A stretch of 64,000 bases of DNA. It comes from Kitasatospora aureofaciens. Lineage in GTDB: Bacteria > Actinomycetota > Actinomycetes > Streptomycetales > Streptomycetaceae. A program made the position numbers and the translations under genes. Positions 33,296 through 42,238 of the stretch are shown here, one piece after another. The DNA is taken from NCBI GenBank assembly GCA_000720845.1, contig JODU01000020.1:1-64000 (forward strand), given 5' to 3'. The notes beneath the pieces are model-generated. The model saw only the letters and a program-made list of their open reading frames with translations, did not search any database and was not told the DNA's origin. The number at the start of each line of letters is the position of its first letter. The stretch's first letter is position 1.

Positions 33296-34834
33296 ATGAC
33301 CGCACCCCACCCGCGTCACCGCCGCGCCCTCGCGATCCCGGCCGGCCTGGCCGTGGCCGCCTCGCTGGCGTTCCTGCCGGGCACCCCGGCCGCCGCGGCC
33401 CCCGCGGCGGAGGCCGCCCCCTCGACGGCGGCGGACGCGACCTCGCTCAGCTACGTCGTCAACGTCGCCCCCGGGCACGGCCCTTCGGCCACCGTGCGGC
33501 GGGCGATAGCCAAGGCGGGTGGCACGATCGTCACGTCGTACGACCGGATCGGCGTGATCGTCGTCCACTCCGCAAACCCCGACTTCGCGAAGACCGTCCG
33601 CAAGGCGCGCGGCGTGCAGTCGGCCGGCGCCACCCGCACCGCGCCGCTGCCCTCGGCCGCCACCACGGACACGGGCGCGCCGCAGGTGCTCAGCGGCAAG
33701 GACCTGGCCGCCGCCAAGGCCTCCTCCGCGAAGGCCGAGGGCCAGGACCCGCTGGAGTCGCTGCAGTGGGACCTGCCCGCCATCAAGGCGGACAAGGCGC
33801 ACGAGAAGTCGCTGGGCAGCCAGAAGGTGACCGTCGCCGTCATCGACACCGGCGTCGACGACACCCACCCGGACATCGCTCCGAACTTCGACCGCGGGGC
33901 CTCCGTCAACTGCGTCGCGGGCAAGCCGGACACCACCGACGGTGCCTGGCGGCCGAGCGCGGCGGAGAGCCCGCACGGCACCCACGTGGCCGGTGAGATA
34001 GCCGCCGCCAAGAACGGCGTCGGCATGACCGGCGTGGCTCCCGGGGTGAAGGTCGCCGGCATCAAGGTCTCCAACCCCGACGGCTTCTTCTACACCGAGG
34101 CCGTGGTCTGCGGCTTCATGTGGGCGGCCGAGCACGGCGTCGACGTGACCAACAACAGCTATTACACCGACCCGTGGTACTTCAACTGCAAGGACGACCC
34201 GGACCAGAAGGCGCTCGTCGAGGCCGTCTCGCGGGCCTCGCGGTACGCGGAGAAGAAGGGCGCGGTCAACGTCGCCGCGGCCGGCAACGAGAACTACGAC
34301 CTCGCCTCCGACGAGATCACCGACCCGTCCTCGCCGAACGACACCACGCCCGGTGACCGGACGGTCGAACCGTCGAAGTGCCTGGACATCCCGACCCAGC
34401 TGCCGGGGGTCGTGACGGTCGCGGCGACCGGCGCGAAGGGCCTCAAGTCGTCCTTCTCCAACTACGGCCGGGGCGTCATCGACATCGCCGCGCCCGGCGG
34501 CGACTCGACGGCCTACCAGACGCCGGAGCCGCCCGCCACCAGCGGACTGATCCTGGGCACGCTGCCCGGCGGCAAGTGGGGCTACATGGCCGGTACGTCG
34601 ATGGCCTCGCCGCACGTCGCGGGCGTCGCCGCCCTCATCAAGTCGACGCACCCGCACGCCTCCCCCGCCCTGGTGAAGGCCCTGCTGTACGCCGAGGCCG
34701 ACGCCACCGCGTGCACCGAGCCGTACGACATCGACGGCGACGGCAAGGTCGACGCGGTGTGCGAGGGCCCGAAGAACCGCAACGGCTTCTACGGCTGGGG
34801 CACGGCCGACGCGCTGGACGCGGTGACCCGGTAA
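33296..34834 (+). CDS. Secreted subtilisin-like serine protease (S8 family)
   Basis: 512 residues. Signal peptide about 1-36 (basic RHRR, hydrophobic ALAIPAGLAVAASLAFLP, cleavage after AAAA). A propeptide resembling inhibitor I9 occupies about 50-120. The catalytic triad is D184 (VIDTGVDD), H227 (SPHGTHVAG) and S435 (GTSMASPHVAG); the oxyanion Asn is in AAAGNENYDL. Two Cys pairs are likely (C206, and C near KDDP and SKC). Expected to act outside the cell. ATG 33296 is the only start giving a signal peptide; a hairpin terminator follows at 34882. Confidence 0.95.
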   Translation: MTAPHPRHRRALAIPAGLAVAASLAFLPGTPAAAAPAAEAAPSTAADATSLSYVVNVAPGHGPSATVRRAIAKAGGTIVTSYDRIGVIVVHSANPDFAKTVRKARGVQSAGATRTAPLPSAATTDTGAPQVLSGKDLAAAKASSAKAEGQDPLESLQWDLPAIKADKAHEKSLGSQKVTVAVIDTGVDDTHPDIAPNFDRGASVNCVAGKPDTTDGAWRPSAAESPHGTHVAGEIAAAKNGVGMTGVAPGVKVAGIKVSNPDGFFYTEAVVCGFMWAAEHGVDVTNNSYYTDPWYFNCKDDPDQKALVEAVSRASRYAEKKGAVNVAAAGNENYDLASDEITDPSSPNDTTPGDRTVEPSKCLDIPTQLPGVVTVAATGAKGLKSSFSNYGRGVIDIAAPGGDSTAYQTPEPPATSGLILGTLPGGKWGYMAGTSMASPHVAGVAALIKSTHPHASPALVKALLYAEADATACTEPYDIDGDGKVDAVCEGPKNRNGFYGWGTADALDAVTR

Positions 34835-34881
34835 CCGGTGCCGCACCGACACGTGGGCGCGTGATCCGCACGCGCGCGTGG

Positions 34882-34909
34882 AGCGGGCCGGGCAGCCGCC
34901 CGGCCCGCT
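34882..34909 (+). terminator. Terminator hairpin after the subtilase gene
   Basis: Twelve perfect pairs AGCGGGCCGGGC / GCCCGGCCCGCT with a four-base loop, 48 bases past the stop. Confidence 0.85.
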
Positions 34910-34951
34910 GCGGAACTTGCCCGGATCTGGCGACTTGGTGAAGATCCTGGG

Positions 34952-35956
34952 GTGACCTCGATACGCCCGCCGTCCCGGACCACCGACACGGGACGCCACT
35001 CGCGGCCCTCCGGGGCCGGCCGGACCGTGGCCGTACTCGTGCTGGTGGCGCTGGGCGCGCTGATACCCGTGCTCGGTCCGTCCCCCGCCCTGCACGGCAC
35101 CGGGGAGGCCGAGGCACCCGGCACCGGCGGCATCGCCCTGCTGCGCACGGTGCTCTTCGCCGCGCTGAGCGTTCCGCTCGGCGAACTCTTCGTGGACCGC
35201 CTGGCCCGGTCGCTGCCCGGCGCTCCCCCGGACCGGCCCCGCTCCTGGTCGCCGTACGCGGCCGCCGCCGGTTTCGTCGCCGCGCTGGGGCTGGCCTCGG
35301 TCGTGGCCACCGGCAACCTGGTGCCCGGCTCCGCCGCCGACATCGACGTCGGCGGTCTCTACGCCTCCCGCGACGGCAAACTCGCCCTCCTGGAGGTCAA
35401 CGGCTTCCTCGCGGCCTGGCTGTGCGCGACCTCGCGCCGGCCCGGACTCCAGGTGTGGCCGCTGGCCGCGGTGATCGTCGCGGACGCGCTGCGCGCGCAC
35501 CCCACGACCGAGTACAGCCCGCTGCTCGGCTCCGGCCTGACCCTCGTCCATCTGACGTGCGCCTCCCTGTGGGTGGGCGGTCTGCTGTACGCGCTGCGCA
35601 CCCTGCGGCGGTGGCGGGGGGCGGCGGGGCCCGCCCTGCTGGGGCTCTACGCTCGCGTGGCGGCCGTCCTGCTGGCGGTCCTCACGGCCACCGGGGTGTG
35701 CAGTTCGCTGCGCCGGATGCCTGCGGGCACGATCCTGGACCAGCTGACGGACACCGCGTACGGGCGGGTCCTGCTCGCCAAGGTGCTCCTGGTGGCCGCC
35801 GTCGCGGTCCTCGCGCTGTGGGCCAGGATCCGGCTGGGCCGCGCGGCCGATCCGCTGACCGCGTGCTCCCCCGCGCGCGCGGAGGTCGCCGCGCTGGGCG
35901 TGGTGGTCGCGGTGTCGGGGCTCCTGACGGCCCTTCCGGTGCCCATCCGGTGGTGA
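34952..35956 (+). CDS. CopD-like membrane protein
   Basis: 334 residues with about eight membrane segments. The region LTLVHLTCASLWVGGLLYALRTLRR followed by LLGLYARVAAVLLAVLTATGV and YGRVLLAKVLLVAAVAVLALWAR matches the CopD domain of copper-handling proteins; the HL.CA..WVGG histidine is the possible copper ligand. No CopC domain is present, unlike many Streptomyces CopC-CopD fusions. The start is a GTG with a poor ribosome site. Role in copper uptake is inferred from the family only. Confidence 0.82.
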   Translation: MTSIRPPSRTTDTGRHSRPSGAGRTVAVLVLVALGALIPVLGPSPALHGTGEAEAPGTGGIALLRTVLFAALSVPLGELFVDRLARSLPGAPPDRPRSWSPYAAAAGFVAALGLASVVATGNLVPGSAADIDVGGLYASRDGKLALLEVNGFLAAWLCATSRRPGLQVWPLAAVIVADALRAHPTTEYSPLLGSGLTLVHLTCASLWVGGLLYALRTLRRWRGAAGPALLGLYARVAAVLLAVLTATGVCSSLRRMPAGTILDQLTDTAYGRVLLAKVLLVAAVAVLALWARIRLGRAADPLTACSPARAEVAALGVVVAVSGLLTALPVPIRW

Positions 35957-35962
35957 GTACGC

Positions 35963-35989
35963 CCGGGGAGCGCCGCAACGCTCCCCCGG
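35963..35989 (+). terminator. Terminator hairpin after the CopD-like gene
   Basis: CCGGGGAGCG pairs with CGCTCCCCCGG (one bulged C) around a six-base loop, immediately after the gene. Confidence 0.65.
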
Positions 35990-36060
35990 TGCCCGGAACT
36001 TGACGGTACGGGGCACCTGCGGGACATGGGTGTCGGTCCCGGCCCGTATCCTCATTGACC

Positions 36061-37053
36061 ATGCTCGAAGACCGCACGACCGCAGCGCCGCCCGCCACGG
36101 CGTGGCCGGCCGCGTATCCGCAGGGGTACGCGGTCGTCGACGTGGAGACCACCGGCCTGGCCCGCGACGACCGCATCATCTCGGCGGCCGTCTACCGGCT
36201 GGACGCCCGCGGCGAGGTCGAGGACCACTGGTACACCCTGGTCAATCCGCAGCGCGATCCGGGGCCGGTGTGGATACACGGTCTGACGAGCGAGGTGCTC
36301 CGGGACGCGCCGCTCTTCCCGGACGTCGCCGAGGAGTTCGCGGCCCGGCTCGACGGGCGGGTGCTCGTCGCGCACAACGCGGTCTTCGACTGGCAGATGA
36401 TCGCCCGCGAGTACGCGCGCGCGGACCGCGAGGCGCCGGTGCGTCAGCGGCTGTGCACCATCGCCCTGTCCAAGGCGCTGGACCTGCCGCTGCCCAACCA
36501 CAAACTGGAGTCGCTGGCCGCGCACTTCGGCGTCGTGCAGCAGCGGGCGCACCACGCGCTGGACGACGCGCGGGTGCTGGCGGAGGCGTTCCGGCCGAGC
36601 CTGCTCGCGGCGGCGGCCGGTGACGTGCGGCTGCCGCTGCACGAGTGCCGGCCGCTGACCGAGTGGTCGGACCGGCCCACACCCCGGATCGGGCAGCAGG
36701 CGGGCTACGGGAGCTACCGGCCGAACAGTTGGCGCCCCTCCCGCAAAAGGCCCGCATGCCCGCATCCCAACCCAGGGCGGTACGAAGAGGGCAAACGACT
36801 CAAGCAGGGCATGCGGGTGGCCTTCTCGGGTGACACCTCCGTCGAGCGCGACCTGCTGGAGGACCGCGCCGTCGAGGCGGGACTGCACGTCGCGACGAGC
36901 CTGTCCCGGCTGACCAGCCTGCTGGTCACCAACGATCCGGACTCGGGCACCTCCAAGGTGGTCAAGGCCCGCCAGTTCGGCACGCCGGTGGTGGACGAGG
37001 CGGCGTTCGGGCAGCTGCTCGCGGACGTCGAGCCCGCGGACGCGGAGCCCTGA
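36061..37053 (+). CDS. DnaQ-like 3'-5' exonuclease with BRCT domain
   Basis: 330 residues. The first ~190 hold a DEDDh exonuclease: DVETTGL (motif I, D and E), VLVAHNAVFDWQMI (motif II), and the H/D pair in AHHALDDARVL (motif III). A C-terminal BRCT domain (about 245-325) has MRVAFSGDTSVERDLLEDRAVEAG and TSLLVTNDPDSGTSKVVKARQFGTPVVDEAAF. The architecture matches actinobacterial homologues called DNA polymerase III epsilon-like, which proofread or repair DNA. ATG 36061 is used; a TTG two codons upstream is possible. Confidence 0.93.
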   Translation: MLEDRTTAAPPATAWPAAYPQGYAVVDVETTGLARDDRIISAAVYRLDARGEVEDHWYTLVNPQRDPGPVWIHGLTSEVLRDAPLFPDVAEEFAARLDGRVLVAHNAVFDWQMIAREYARADREAPVRQRLCTIALSKALDLPLPNHKLESLAAHFGVVQQRAHHALDDARVLAEAFRPSLLAAAAGDVRLPLHECRPLTEWSDRPTPRIGQQAGYGSYRPNSWRPSRKRPACPHPNPGRYEEGKRLKQGMRVAFSGDTSVERDLLEDRAVEAGLHVATSLSRLTSLLVTNDPDSGTSKVVKARQFGTPVVDEAAFGQLLADVEPADAEP

Positions 37054-37179
37054 GGTCCTGGGCCCACAGGCCGCCCCGGGGTTCGCCAGACGGGCCCCAG
37101 CCGTGCGGACGGGTGATTCCGGGCGACTCGCCCGGCTCCCGCTGGCCCGCGTTCGCGGCGACGGCCCACCCTGTGGCGC

Positions 37180-37413
37180 ATGGCGACATGTGAAGTCTGC
37201 GGCAACAACTACGGAATGTCCTTCGAGGTCCACGCCCAGGGAGCGGTGCACGTCTTCGACTGCTTCTCCTGTGCGATCCACCGGATGGCGCCCATCTGCG
37301 AGCACTGCCGGGTGCAGATCATCGGCCAGGGCGTCGAGGTCGAGGGCCACTGGTTCTGCGGCGCCCACTGCGCCCGCGCGGAGGGGAGGGCGGGGATCGT
37401 CGACAAGGTCTGA
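37180..37413 (+). CDS. Small cysteine-rich (metal-binding) protein
   Basis: 77 residues with nine Cys: MATCEVCGNN, FDCFSC, ICEHC, WFCGAHC. The order CxxC - CxxC - CxxC - CxxxC, with His between, resembles two zinc fingers or a short LIM-like fold. No membrane or signal segment. The family is conserved in actinobacteria; the function is not known to me, with metal storage or protein contact as options. Confidence 0.85.
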   Translation: MATCEVCGNNYGMSFEVHAQGAVHVFDCFSCAIHRMAPICEHCRVQIIGQGVEVEGHWFCGAHCARAEGRAGIVDKV

Positions 37414-37481
37414 GCCCGGCCGCCGGGCGCGAACGCCCACCCGCCGCGTCCCACCCCATGCCCCAGTTGTACGGTCATGGG

Positions 37482-38273
37482 GTGTACCGCTTCCTGTTGT
37501 CCCGCCAGTGGGTGATCCTCACACTGCTCGCCGTGCTGCTCATCCCCACGATGATCCGGCTGGGCTTCTGGCAGATGCACCGCTACGAGGAGCGCACCGC
37601 CCGGAACGACCTGGTCGCGCACGCGCTCGAGGCCTCGCCGGTGCCCGTGGAGTCGCTGACCGCACCCGGCAAGAAGATCACCACACGTGAGCGGTACCGA
37701 ACCGTCACCGCGAAGGGCCGTTTCGACACCGCCCGCGAGGTCGTCGTCCGCCGCCGCACCGACTCCGACGACAACATCGGCTACCACGTACTGACCCCGT
37801 TCGTGCTGAACGACGGCAAGGTCGTGCTGGTCAACCGGGGCTGGATCCCCGCGGACGGCCAGAGCCAGACCGCGTTCCCGAAGGTCCCCGCGCCGCCCGG
37901 GGGCGAGATCACCCTCACCGGGCGGCTGATGCCCGACGAGACGACCGAGGCGAGCGGCATCAAGGATCTCCAGGGCCTCCCGGACCGGCAGATCATGCTC
38001 ATCAACAGCGCGCAGCAGGCCGAGCGCCTGGACGCCCGGGTGCTCGGCGGGTACGTCGTCCTGAAGACGCCGGAGCCGAAGAACGGCACCCCGGAGCCGA
38101 TCGGCAAGCCCGGCAACGAGAACGCCGCGCTCAACTTCGCCTACGCGATCCAGTGGTGGCTGTTCGCCGCGGCCGTACCGGTCGGCTGGTGGTTCCTTGT
38201 CCGGCGCGAGAAGCGCGACCGGGAGACCGCCGAGGACGTGCGGCCGGCGGAGCCGGAGCCCGCAGCGGTGTAG
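37482..38273 (+). CDS. SURF1-family protein
   Basis: 263-residue member of the SURF1/Shy1 family, involved in cytochrome c oxidase assembly or haem a insertion. Features: first membrane segment (WVILTLLAVLLIPTMIRLGFW), the LGFWQMHRYEERTARND motif, LVNRGWIPA, and a second membrane segment at the C-terminus (AIQWWLFAAAVPVGWWFLVRR). GTG 37482 (MYRFLLSRQW) is favoured because homology begins there, but no ribosome site is visible, so it may be leaderless; ATG 37458 would add eight residues. Confidence 0.9.
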   Translation: MYRFLLSRQWVILTLLAVLLIPTMIRLGFWQMHRYEERTARNDLVAHALEASPVPVESLTAPGKKITTRERYRTVTAKGRFDTAREVVVRRRTDSDDNIGYHVLTPFVLNDGKVVLVNRGWIPADGQSQTAFPKVPAPPGGEITLTGRLMPDETTEASGIKDLQGLPDRQIMLINSAQQAERLDARVLGGYVVLKTPEPKNGTPEPIGKPGNENAALNFAYAIQWWLFAAAVPVGWWFLVRREKRDRETAEDVRPAEPEPAAV

Positions 38274-38337
38274 CAGCGCGGCCGGAGCGCGCGAGCGCAC
38301 CCGATTGCTCCGGCCGAGGCCGGGAAGAGGTCAACCC

Positions 38338-40125
38338 GTGCACCCCCACATCGAGGACTACGCGCTCATCGGCGACCAGCAGACCGCGGCCCTGGTCGGC
38401 ACGGACGGCTCCGTGGACTGGCTCTGTCTGCCCCGCTTCGACTCGGCCGCCTGCTTCGCCAGACTGCTCGGCGACGAGGACAACGGCCACTGGCGCATCG
38501 CACCCGAGGGCGCCGAGCGCTGCACGCGGCGTGCCTACCGGCCGGACACCCTGGTCCTGGACACCGAGTGGGAGACCGCGGAGGGCGCGGTCCGCGTCAC
38601 CGACCTGATGCCCCAGCGCGACCGCGCCCCCGACCTCGTCCGCATCGTGGAGGGCCTGAGCGGCGAGGTCACCGTGCGCAGCGTGCTCCGGCTGCGCTTC
38701 GACCACGGCTCGATCGTCCCGTGGGTGCGCAGGTCCGACGGTCACCGGGTGGCCGTCGCCGGGCCCGACTCGGCGTGGCTGCGCAGCGAGCCCGAGGTGC
38801 ACAGCTGGGGCCAGGACTTCGGGACGCACGCGGAGTTCACCCTCGCCGCGGGCGAGAAGGTCGCGTTCGTGCTGACCTGGCACCCCTCGCACGAGCCCCG
38901 GCCACCGCTGGTCGACCCGTACCTCTCGCTGGAGCACAGCGTCGAGGACTGGCGCGAGTGGGCGGCGCGCTGCCGCTACGAGGGTCCGCACCGGGACACC
39001 GTGGTCCGCTCCCTGATCACGCTGAAGGCGCTCACGTACCAGCCCACCGGTGGCATCGTGGCCGCCCCCACCACCTCGCTGCCGGAGGAACCGGGCGGCG
39101 TGCGCAACTGGGACTACCGCTTCTGCTGGCTGCGCGACTCCACGCTCACCCTGGGCGCCCTGCTGTCGGCCGGCTACCTGGAGGAGGCCGAGGCCTGGCG
39201 CGACTGGCTGCTGCGCGCGGTCGCGGGCAATCCGGCGGACCTGCAGATCATGTACGGCGTCGCGGGCGAGCGGCGGCTGCCCGAGTTCGAGCTGCCGTGG
39301 CTGTCCGGCTTCGCCGGGTCCACGCCCGTGCGCATCGGCAACGACGCCGTGAACCAGCTCCAGTTGGACGTGTACGGCGAGGTCATGGACTCCCTGTCGC
39401 TGGCCCGGCTGGCGGGGATACGTCCCCGGCCGCAGATGTGGGAGCTGCAGTGCGCCCTGATGGACTTCCTGGCCACGGCGTGGCGGGAACCGGACGAGGG
39501 GCTGTGGGAGGTGCGGGGCGGGCGCCGGCAGTTCGTGCACTCGAAGGTGATGACGTGGGTGGCCCTGGACCGGGCGGTGCGCACCCTGGAGGACCATCCC
39601 GAGCTGGGCGGCGGTGACCTCGACGGCTGGCGCGCTCTGCGCGAGGAGGTGCACCGCGAGGTGTGCGAGAAGGGCTACGACGCCGAACGCAACACCTTCA
39701 CCCAGTCCTACGGCTCACCGGAACTGGACGCCGCGCTGCTGCTCATTCCGCGCGTGGGCTTCCTGCCGCCGGACGACCCGCGCGTGGTCGGCACGGTAGA
39801 CGCGGTCGGCGCGGAGCTGACCCGGGACGGCCTGGTGCGGCGCTACACCACCGAGGGCGATCCCGTCGACGGCCTGCCGGGCGGCGAGGGGACGTTCCTG
39901 GTGTGTTCGTTCTGGTACGCGGACGCGCTGCACGCGACCGGCCGGACGAAGGAGGCCCGGGAGCTGTTCGAGCGTCTGGTGGCGCTCGCCAACGACGTCG
40001 GACTGCTGGCCGAGGAGTACGACCCGGTGGGCGGGCACCAGCTCGGCAACTTCCCGCAGGCCTTCAGCCACGTCGGCCTGGTGAACACGGCCCTCGCCCT
40101 GTTCGGGGACGAGGAGGCAGGATAG
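38338..40125 (+). CDS. Glycoside hydrolase family 15 (glucoamylase/trehalase-like)
   Basis: 595-residue cytosolic protein without a signal peptide. The GH15 (alpha/alpha)6 barrel is recognised by IEDYALIGDQQTAALVGTDGSVDWLCLPRFDS at the start, NWDYRFCWLRDSTLTLGALLSAGY (general acid region), and LLAEEYDP near the end (catalytic-base region). This group includes intracellular trehalases of mycobacteria, so trehalose or short alpha-glucans are the likely substrates. The GTG at 38338 has GAAGAGG ahead. It is closely followed by an SDR gene (five bases). Confidence 0.92.
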   Translation: MHPHIEDYALIGDQQTAALVGTDGSVDWLCLPRFDSAACFARLLGDEDNGHWRIAPEGAERCTRRAYRPDTLVLDTEWETAEGAVRVTDLMPQRDRAPDLVRIVEGLSGEVTVRSVLRLRFDHGSIVPWVRRSDGHRVAVAGPDSAWLRSEPEVHSWGQDFGTHAEFTLAAGEKVAFVLTWHPSHEPRPPLVDPYLSLEHSVEDWREWAARCRYEGPHRDTVVRSLITLKALTYQPTGGIVAAPTTSLPEEPGGVRNWDYRFCWLRDSTLTLGALLSAGYLEEAEAWRDWLLRAVAGNPADLQIMYGVAGERRLPEFELPWLSGFAGSTPVRIGNDAVNQLQLDVYGEVMDSLSLARLAGIRPRPQMWELQCALMDFLATAWREPDEGLWEVRGGRRQFVHSKVMTWVALDRAVRTLEDHPELGGGDLDGWRALREEVHREVCEKGYDAERNTFTQSYGSPELDAALLLIPRVGFLPPDDPRVVGTVDAVGAELTRDGLVRRYTTEGDPVDGLPGGEGTFLVCSFWYADALHATGRTKEARELFERLVALANDVGLLAEEYDPVGGHQLGNFPQAFSHVGLVNTALALFGDEEAG

Positions 40126-40130
40126 GGGGC

Positions 40131-40886
40131 ATGGATCTTGGACTGAAGGACCGGGTGTACGTCGTCACGGGAGCCACCCGGGGCCTGGGCAACGCCGCCG
40201 CGCGGGAGCTGGTCGCCGACGGGGCGAAGGTGGTCGTCACAGGCCGCGACGAGGAGAGCGTCGCGGCGGCGGCCTCGGCCCTGGGGCCGGACGCGGTCGG
40301 GGTGGCCGCGGACAACGCCGACCCGGAGGCCGCCGGGCGGCTGATCGCGACCGCCCGCGAGCGCTTCGGGCGTTTCGACGGCGTACTGATCAGCGTGGGC
40401 GGGCCGCCGCCCGGGTTCGTCGCCGACACCACGGACGAGCAGTGGCAGTCGGCGTTCGAGTCGGTGTTCCTCGGCGCGGTGCGGCTGGCCCGGGCGGCGG
40501 CGGCCGAGCTGGCGGACGGCGGGGTGATCGGGTTCGTGCTGTCGGGCTCGGTGCACGAGCCGATCCCGGGCTTGACCATCTCCAACGGCCTGCGCCCCGG
40601 GCTCGCGGGCTTCGCCAAGTCCCTCGCCGACGAGCTGGGCCCGCGCGGCATCCGCGTCGTCGGCCTGCTGCCGGGCCGCGTGGACACCGACCGGGTGCGC
40701 CAGCTCGACGGTCTGTCCGCCGACCCGGAGGCGACCAGGGCGGCCGCCGAGTCCCGCATCCCGCTGCGCCGCTACGGCGCCCCGGAGGAGTTCGGGCGCG
40801 CGTCGGCGTTCCTGCTCTCCCCCGCCGCGTCGTACATCACGGGCGTGATGCTGCCGGTGGACGGCGGCGTGCGGCACGGGTTCTAG
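40131..40886 (+). CDS. SDR-family oxidoreductase with altered active site
   Basis: 251-residue SDR: cofactor loop TGATRGLG at about 13-20 and NNAG replaced by SVGGPP. The usual YxxxK reads S-NGLR (segment LTISNGLRPGLAGFAKSLA), so the catalytic Tyr and Lys positions hold Ser and Arg. I recall other SDRs with a SNxLRPGxxG pattern, so this is a known variant group and not damage. A ribosome site GATAGGGGG lies five bases after the GH15 stop. Activity and substrate unknown. Confidence 0.88.
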   Translation: MDLGLKDRVYVVTGATRGLGNAAARELVADGAKVVVTGRDEESVAAAASALGPDAVGVAADNADPEAAGRLIATARERFGRFDGVLISVGGPPPGFVADTTDEQWQSAFESVFLGAVRLARAAAAELADGGVIGFVLSGSVHEPIPGLTISNGLRPGLAGFAKSLADELGPRGIRVVGLLPGRVDTDRVRQLDGLSADPEATRAAAESRIPLRRYGAPEEFGRASAFLLSPAASYITGVMLPVDGGVRHGF

Positions 40887-40926
40887 GACGGTCGTGCAGG
40901 GCCCGGGGAGGTACCGGGGCCCGACG

Positions 40927-40963
40927 CCCGCCGGGGACGGCGCGGTGCGCGGTCCCCGGCGGG
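40927..40963. terminator. Bidirectional terminator hairpin
   Basis: Twelve perfect pairs CCCGCCGGGGAC / GTCCCCGGCGGG between the convergent SDR and AmaP genes. Confidence 0.85.
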
Positions 40964-40973
40964 GTGCGCCCCG

Positions 40974-41561
40974 TCAGTTGACCCGCTCCGCCCCGTGCTT
41001 GACGCCCCGTAGGTGGACCTCCGCCGGGAGGGACGTGAGGTGGGCCGATTCGCGGGCGTGGGTCAGGGCCCCGGTGGTGAGGTCGTGCAGGGCGGTGCCG
41101 GGGTCCACGTGGGGAGCCAGCAGCAGCCGGACGCGGGCCGCCGGGGCGTCGCGGCGGCCGGTGAGCCGGACGGCTGCCCGTTCGACCCCGTCCACGCGGT
41201 CCGTCTCACCGGCGAGGACGTCCTCCAGTGCCCTGCCGCGCAGCGAGGCGCCCTCGCCGTCCCCGGTGTCGACGAGGACCTCGGTGAGCCTGCGGCGGCG
41301 TACCACCGCGACCAGCCACCACAGGGCGAGCAGCAGCAGGACGGCGAGAGCCGCGATGACGACCGGCCACCACCAGCCGGCGTCCCGCCACCGGGTCCGT
41401 TCGGCGTCGCTCAGCAGCACGTCGTGCGGCCCCTGGTGGACCCACCAGGAGGGCGCGGGGGCGTCGAAGCCCACGGCCAGCACCGCGCCGCCGACAGCCA
41501 GCAGGACCAGGCCCGCCAGTCCGGTCAGTACCCGGTTCACCGTTCTGAGCACCGCGCTCAC
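40974..41561 (-). CDS. AmaP-type alkaline-shock membrane anchor protein
   Basis: 195 residues. Two membrane segments (about 9-32, VLTGLAGLVLLAVGGAVLAVGF, and 61-85, WWPVVIAALAVLLLLALWWLVAV) are followed by a cytosolic Asp23-interacting domain with repeated beta strands (VRLTGRRDAPAARVRLLLAPHVDP). Its GTG start overlaps the stop of the upstream DUF6286 gene (GTGA). In Staphylococcus, AmaP ties Asp23 to the membrane; the neighbouring Asp23 genes support the same role here. It is the last gene of the five-gene cluster. Confidence 0.88.
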   Translation of the reverse strand: MSAVLRTVNRVLTGLAGLVLLAVGGAVLAVGFDAPAPSWWVHQGPHDVLLSDAERTRWRDAGWWWPVVIAALAVLLLLALWWLVAVVRRRRLTEVLVDTGDGEGASLRGRALEDVLAGETDRVDGVERAAVRLTGRRDAPAARVRLLLAPHVDPGTALHDLTTGALTHARESAHLTSLPAEVHLRGVKHGAERVN

Positions 41562-42238
41562 CCCTTCCGTCCGGGTCGCGCCACCCGCAGCGACACGGCG
41601 GGCGGCCGGGCCAGCCCGAGGCCGCGCACCGCGTCGTCGAGCACACCGTCCAGCTCGGTCCGTACGTCGTCCAGTTCCCGGAAGTGCGACAGCGCCCGTA
41701 CGCGGGCCCTGCGGCGGCGCATCCGCACCCGCGCCGACTGGACCCCGGAGACCTCCATGGCCCGGTCGCGCAGCACCGTGGCGGCGGCGTCCCGGTGCAG
41801 CCCGGCGCGTACGTCCGGGTGGGTGCGCCGCATCGGCAGCTCCCGGCGCAGCCCGGGGGTGAGGGCCAGCAGGAGCAGCCAGAGCCCGAGGGCCGCGGCG
41901 ACTCCCGCTCCGACCAGCACCCAGGTGTCGTCGACGGGCCGTTCGGCGAGCTCTCTGGCCAGGTCGCGGCGCCACCCGAGCGCGGACCGGCCGGCGCGCA
42001 CGGCGACGACGTCGTAGAGGAAGGCCCCGGCGAGGAGCAGGAGCAGCAGGGCGACGATGCCGGCGGGGACGCGGCGCGCGGACCAGAAGCGGCCGGCCCG
42101 CCCGCTCCCCGACGCCTCCGGCAGGCCGGGCCCGTGCTGCTCCGACGGCGGGGGCGGGCCCGGCTCCGTGCCGCGTTCCACGACGGGCAGGCGCTGGGTG
42201 CTGCCCTGTCCCGTCCCGGCGCCCTGGGGCTCGCTCAT
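41558..42238 (-). CDS. DUF6286 membrane protein
   Basis: 226 residues. A Pro/Gly-rich N-terminus is followed by two membrane segments (VPAGIVALLLLLLAGAFLYDVVAV and WVLVGAGVAAALGLWLLLLALTPG) and a charged C-terminal domain. The PMRRTHPDVRAGLHRDAAATVLRDRAMEVSGVQSARVRMRRRRARVRALSH stretch recalls Asp23-like beta strands. The genes on both sides overlap it by four bases. It is part of the actinobacterial Asp23 cluster; function unknown. Confidence 0.85.
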   Translation of the reverse strand: MSEPQGAGTGQGSTQRLPVVERGTEPGPPPPSEQHGPGLPEASGSGRAGRFWSARRVPAGIVALLLLLLAGAFLYDVVAVRAGRSALGWRRDLARELAERPVDDTWVLVGAGVAAALGLWLLLLALTPGLRRELPMRRTHPDVRAGLHRDAAATVLRDRAMEVSGVQSARVRMRRRRARVRALSHFRELDDVRTELDGVLDDAVRGLGLARPPAVSLRVARPGRKG

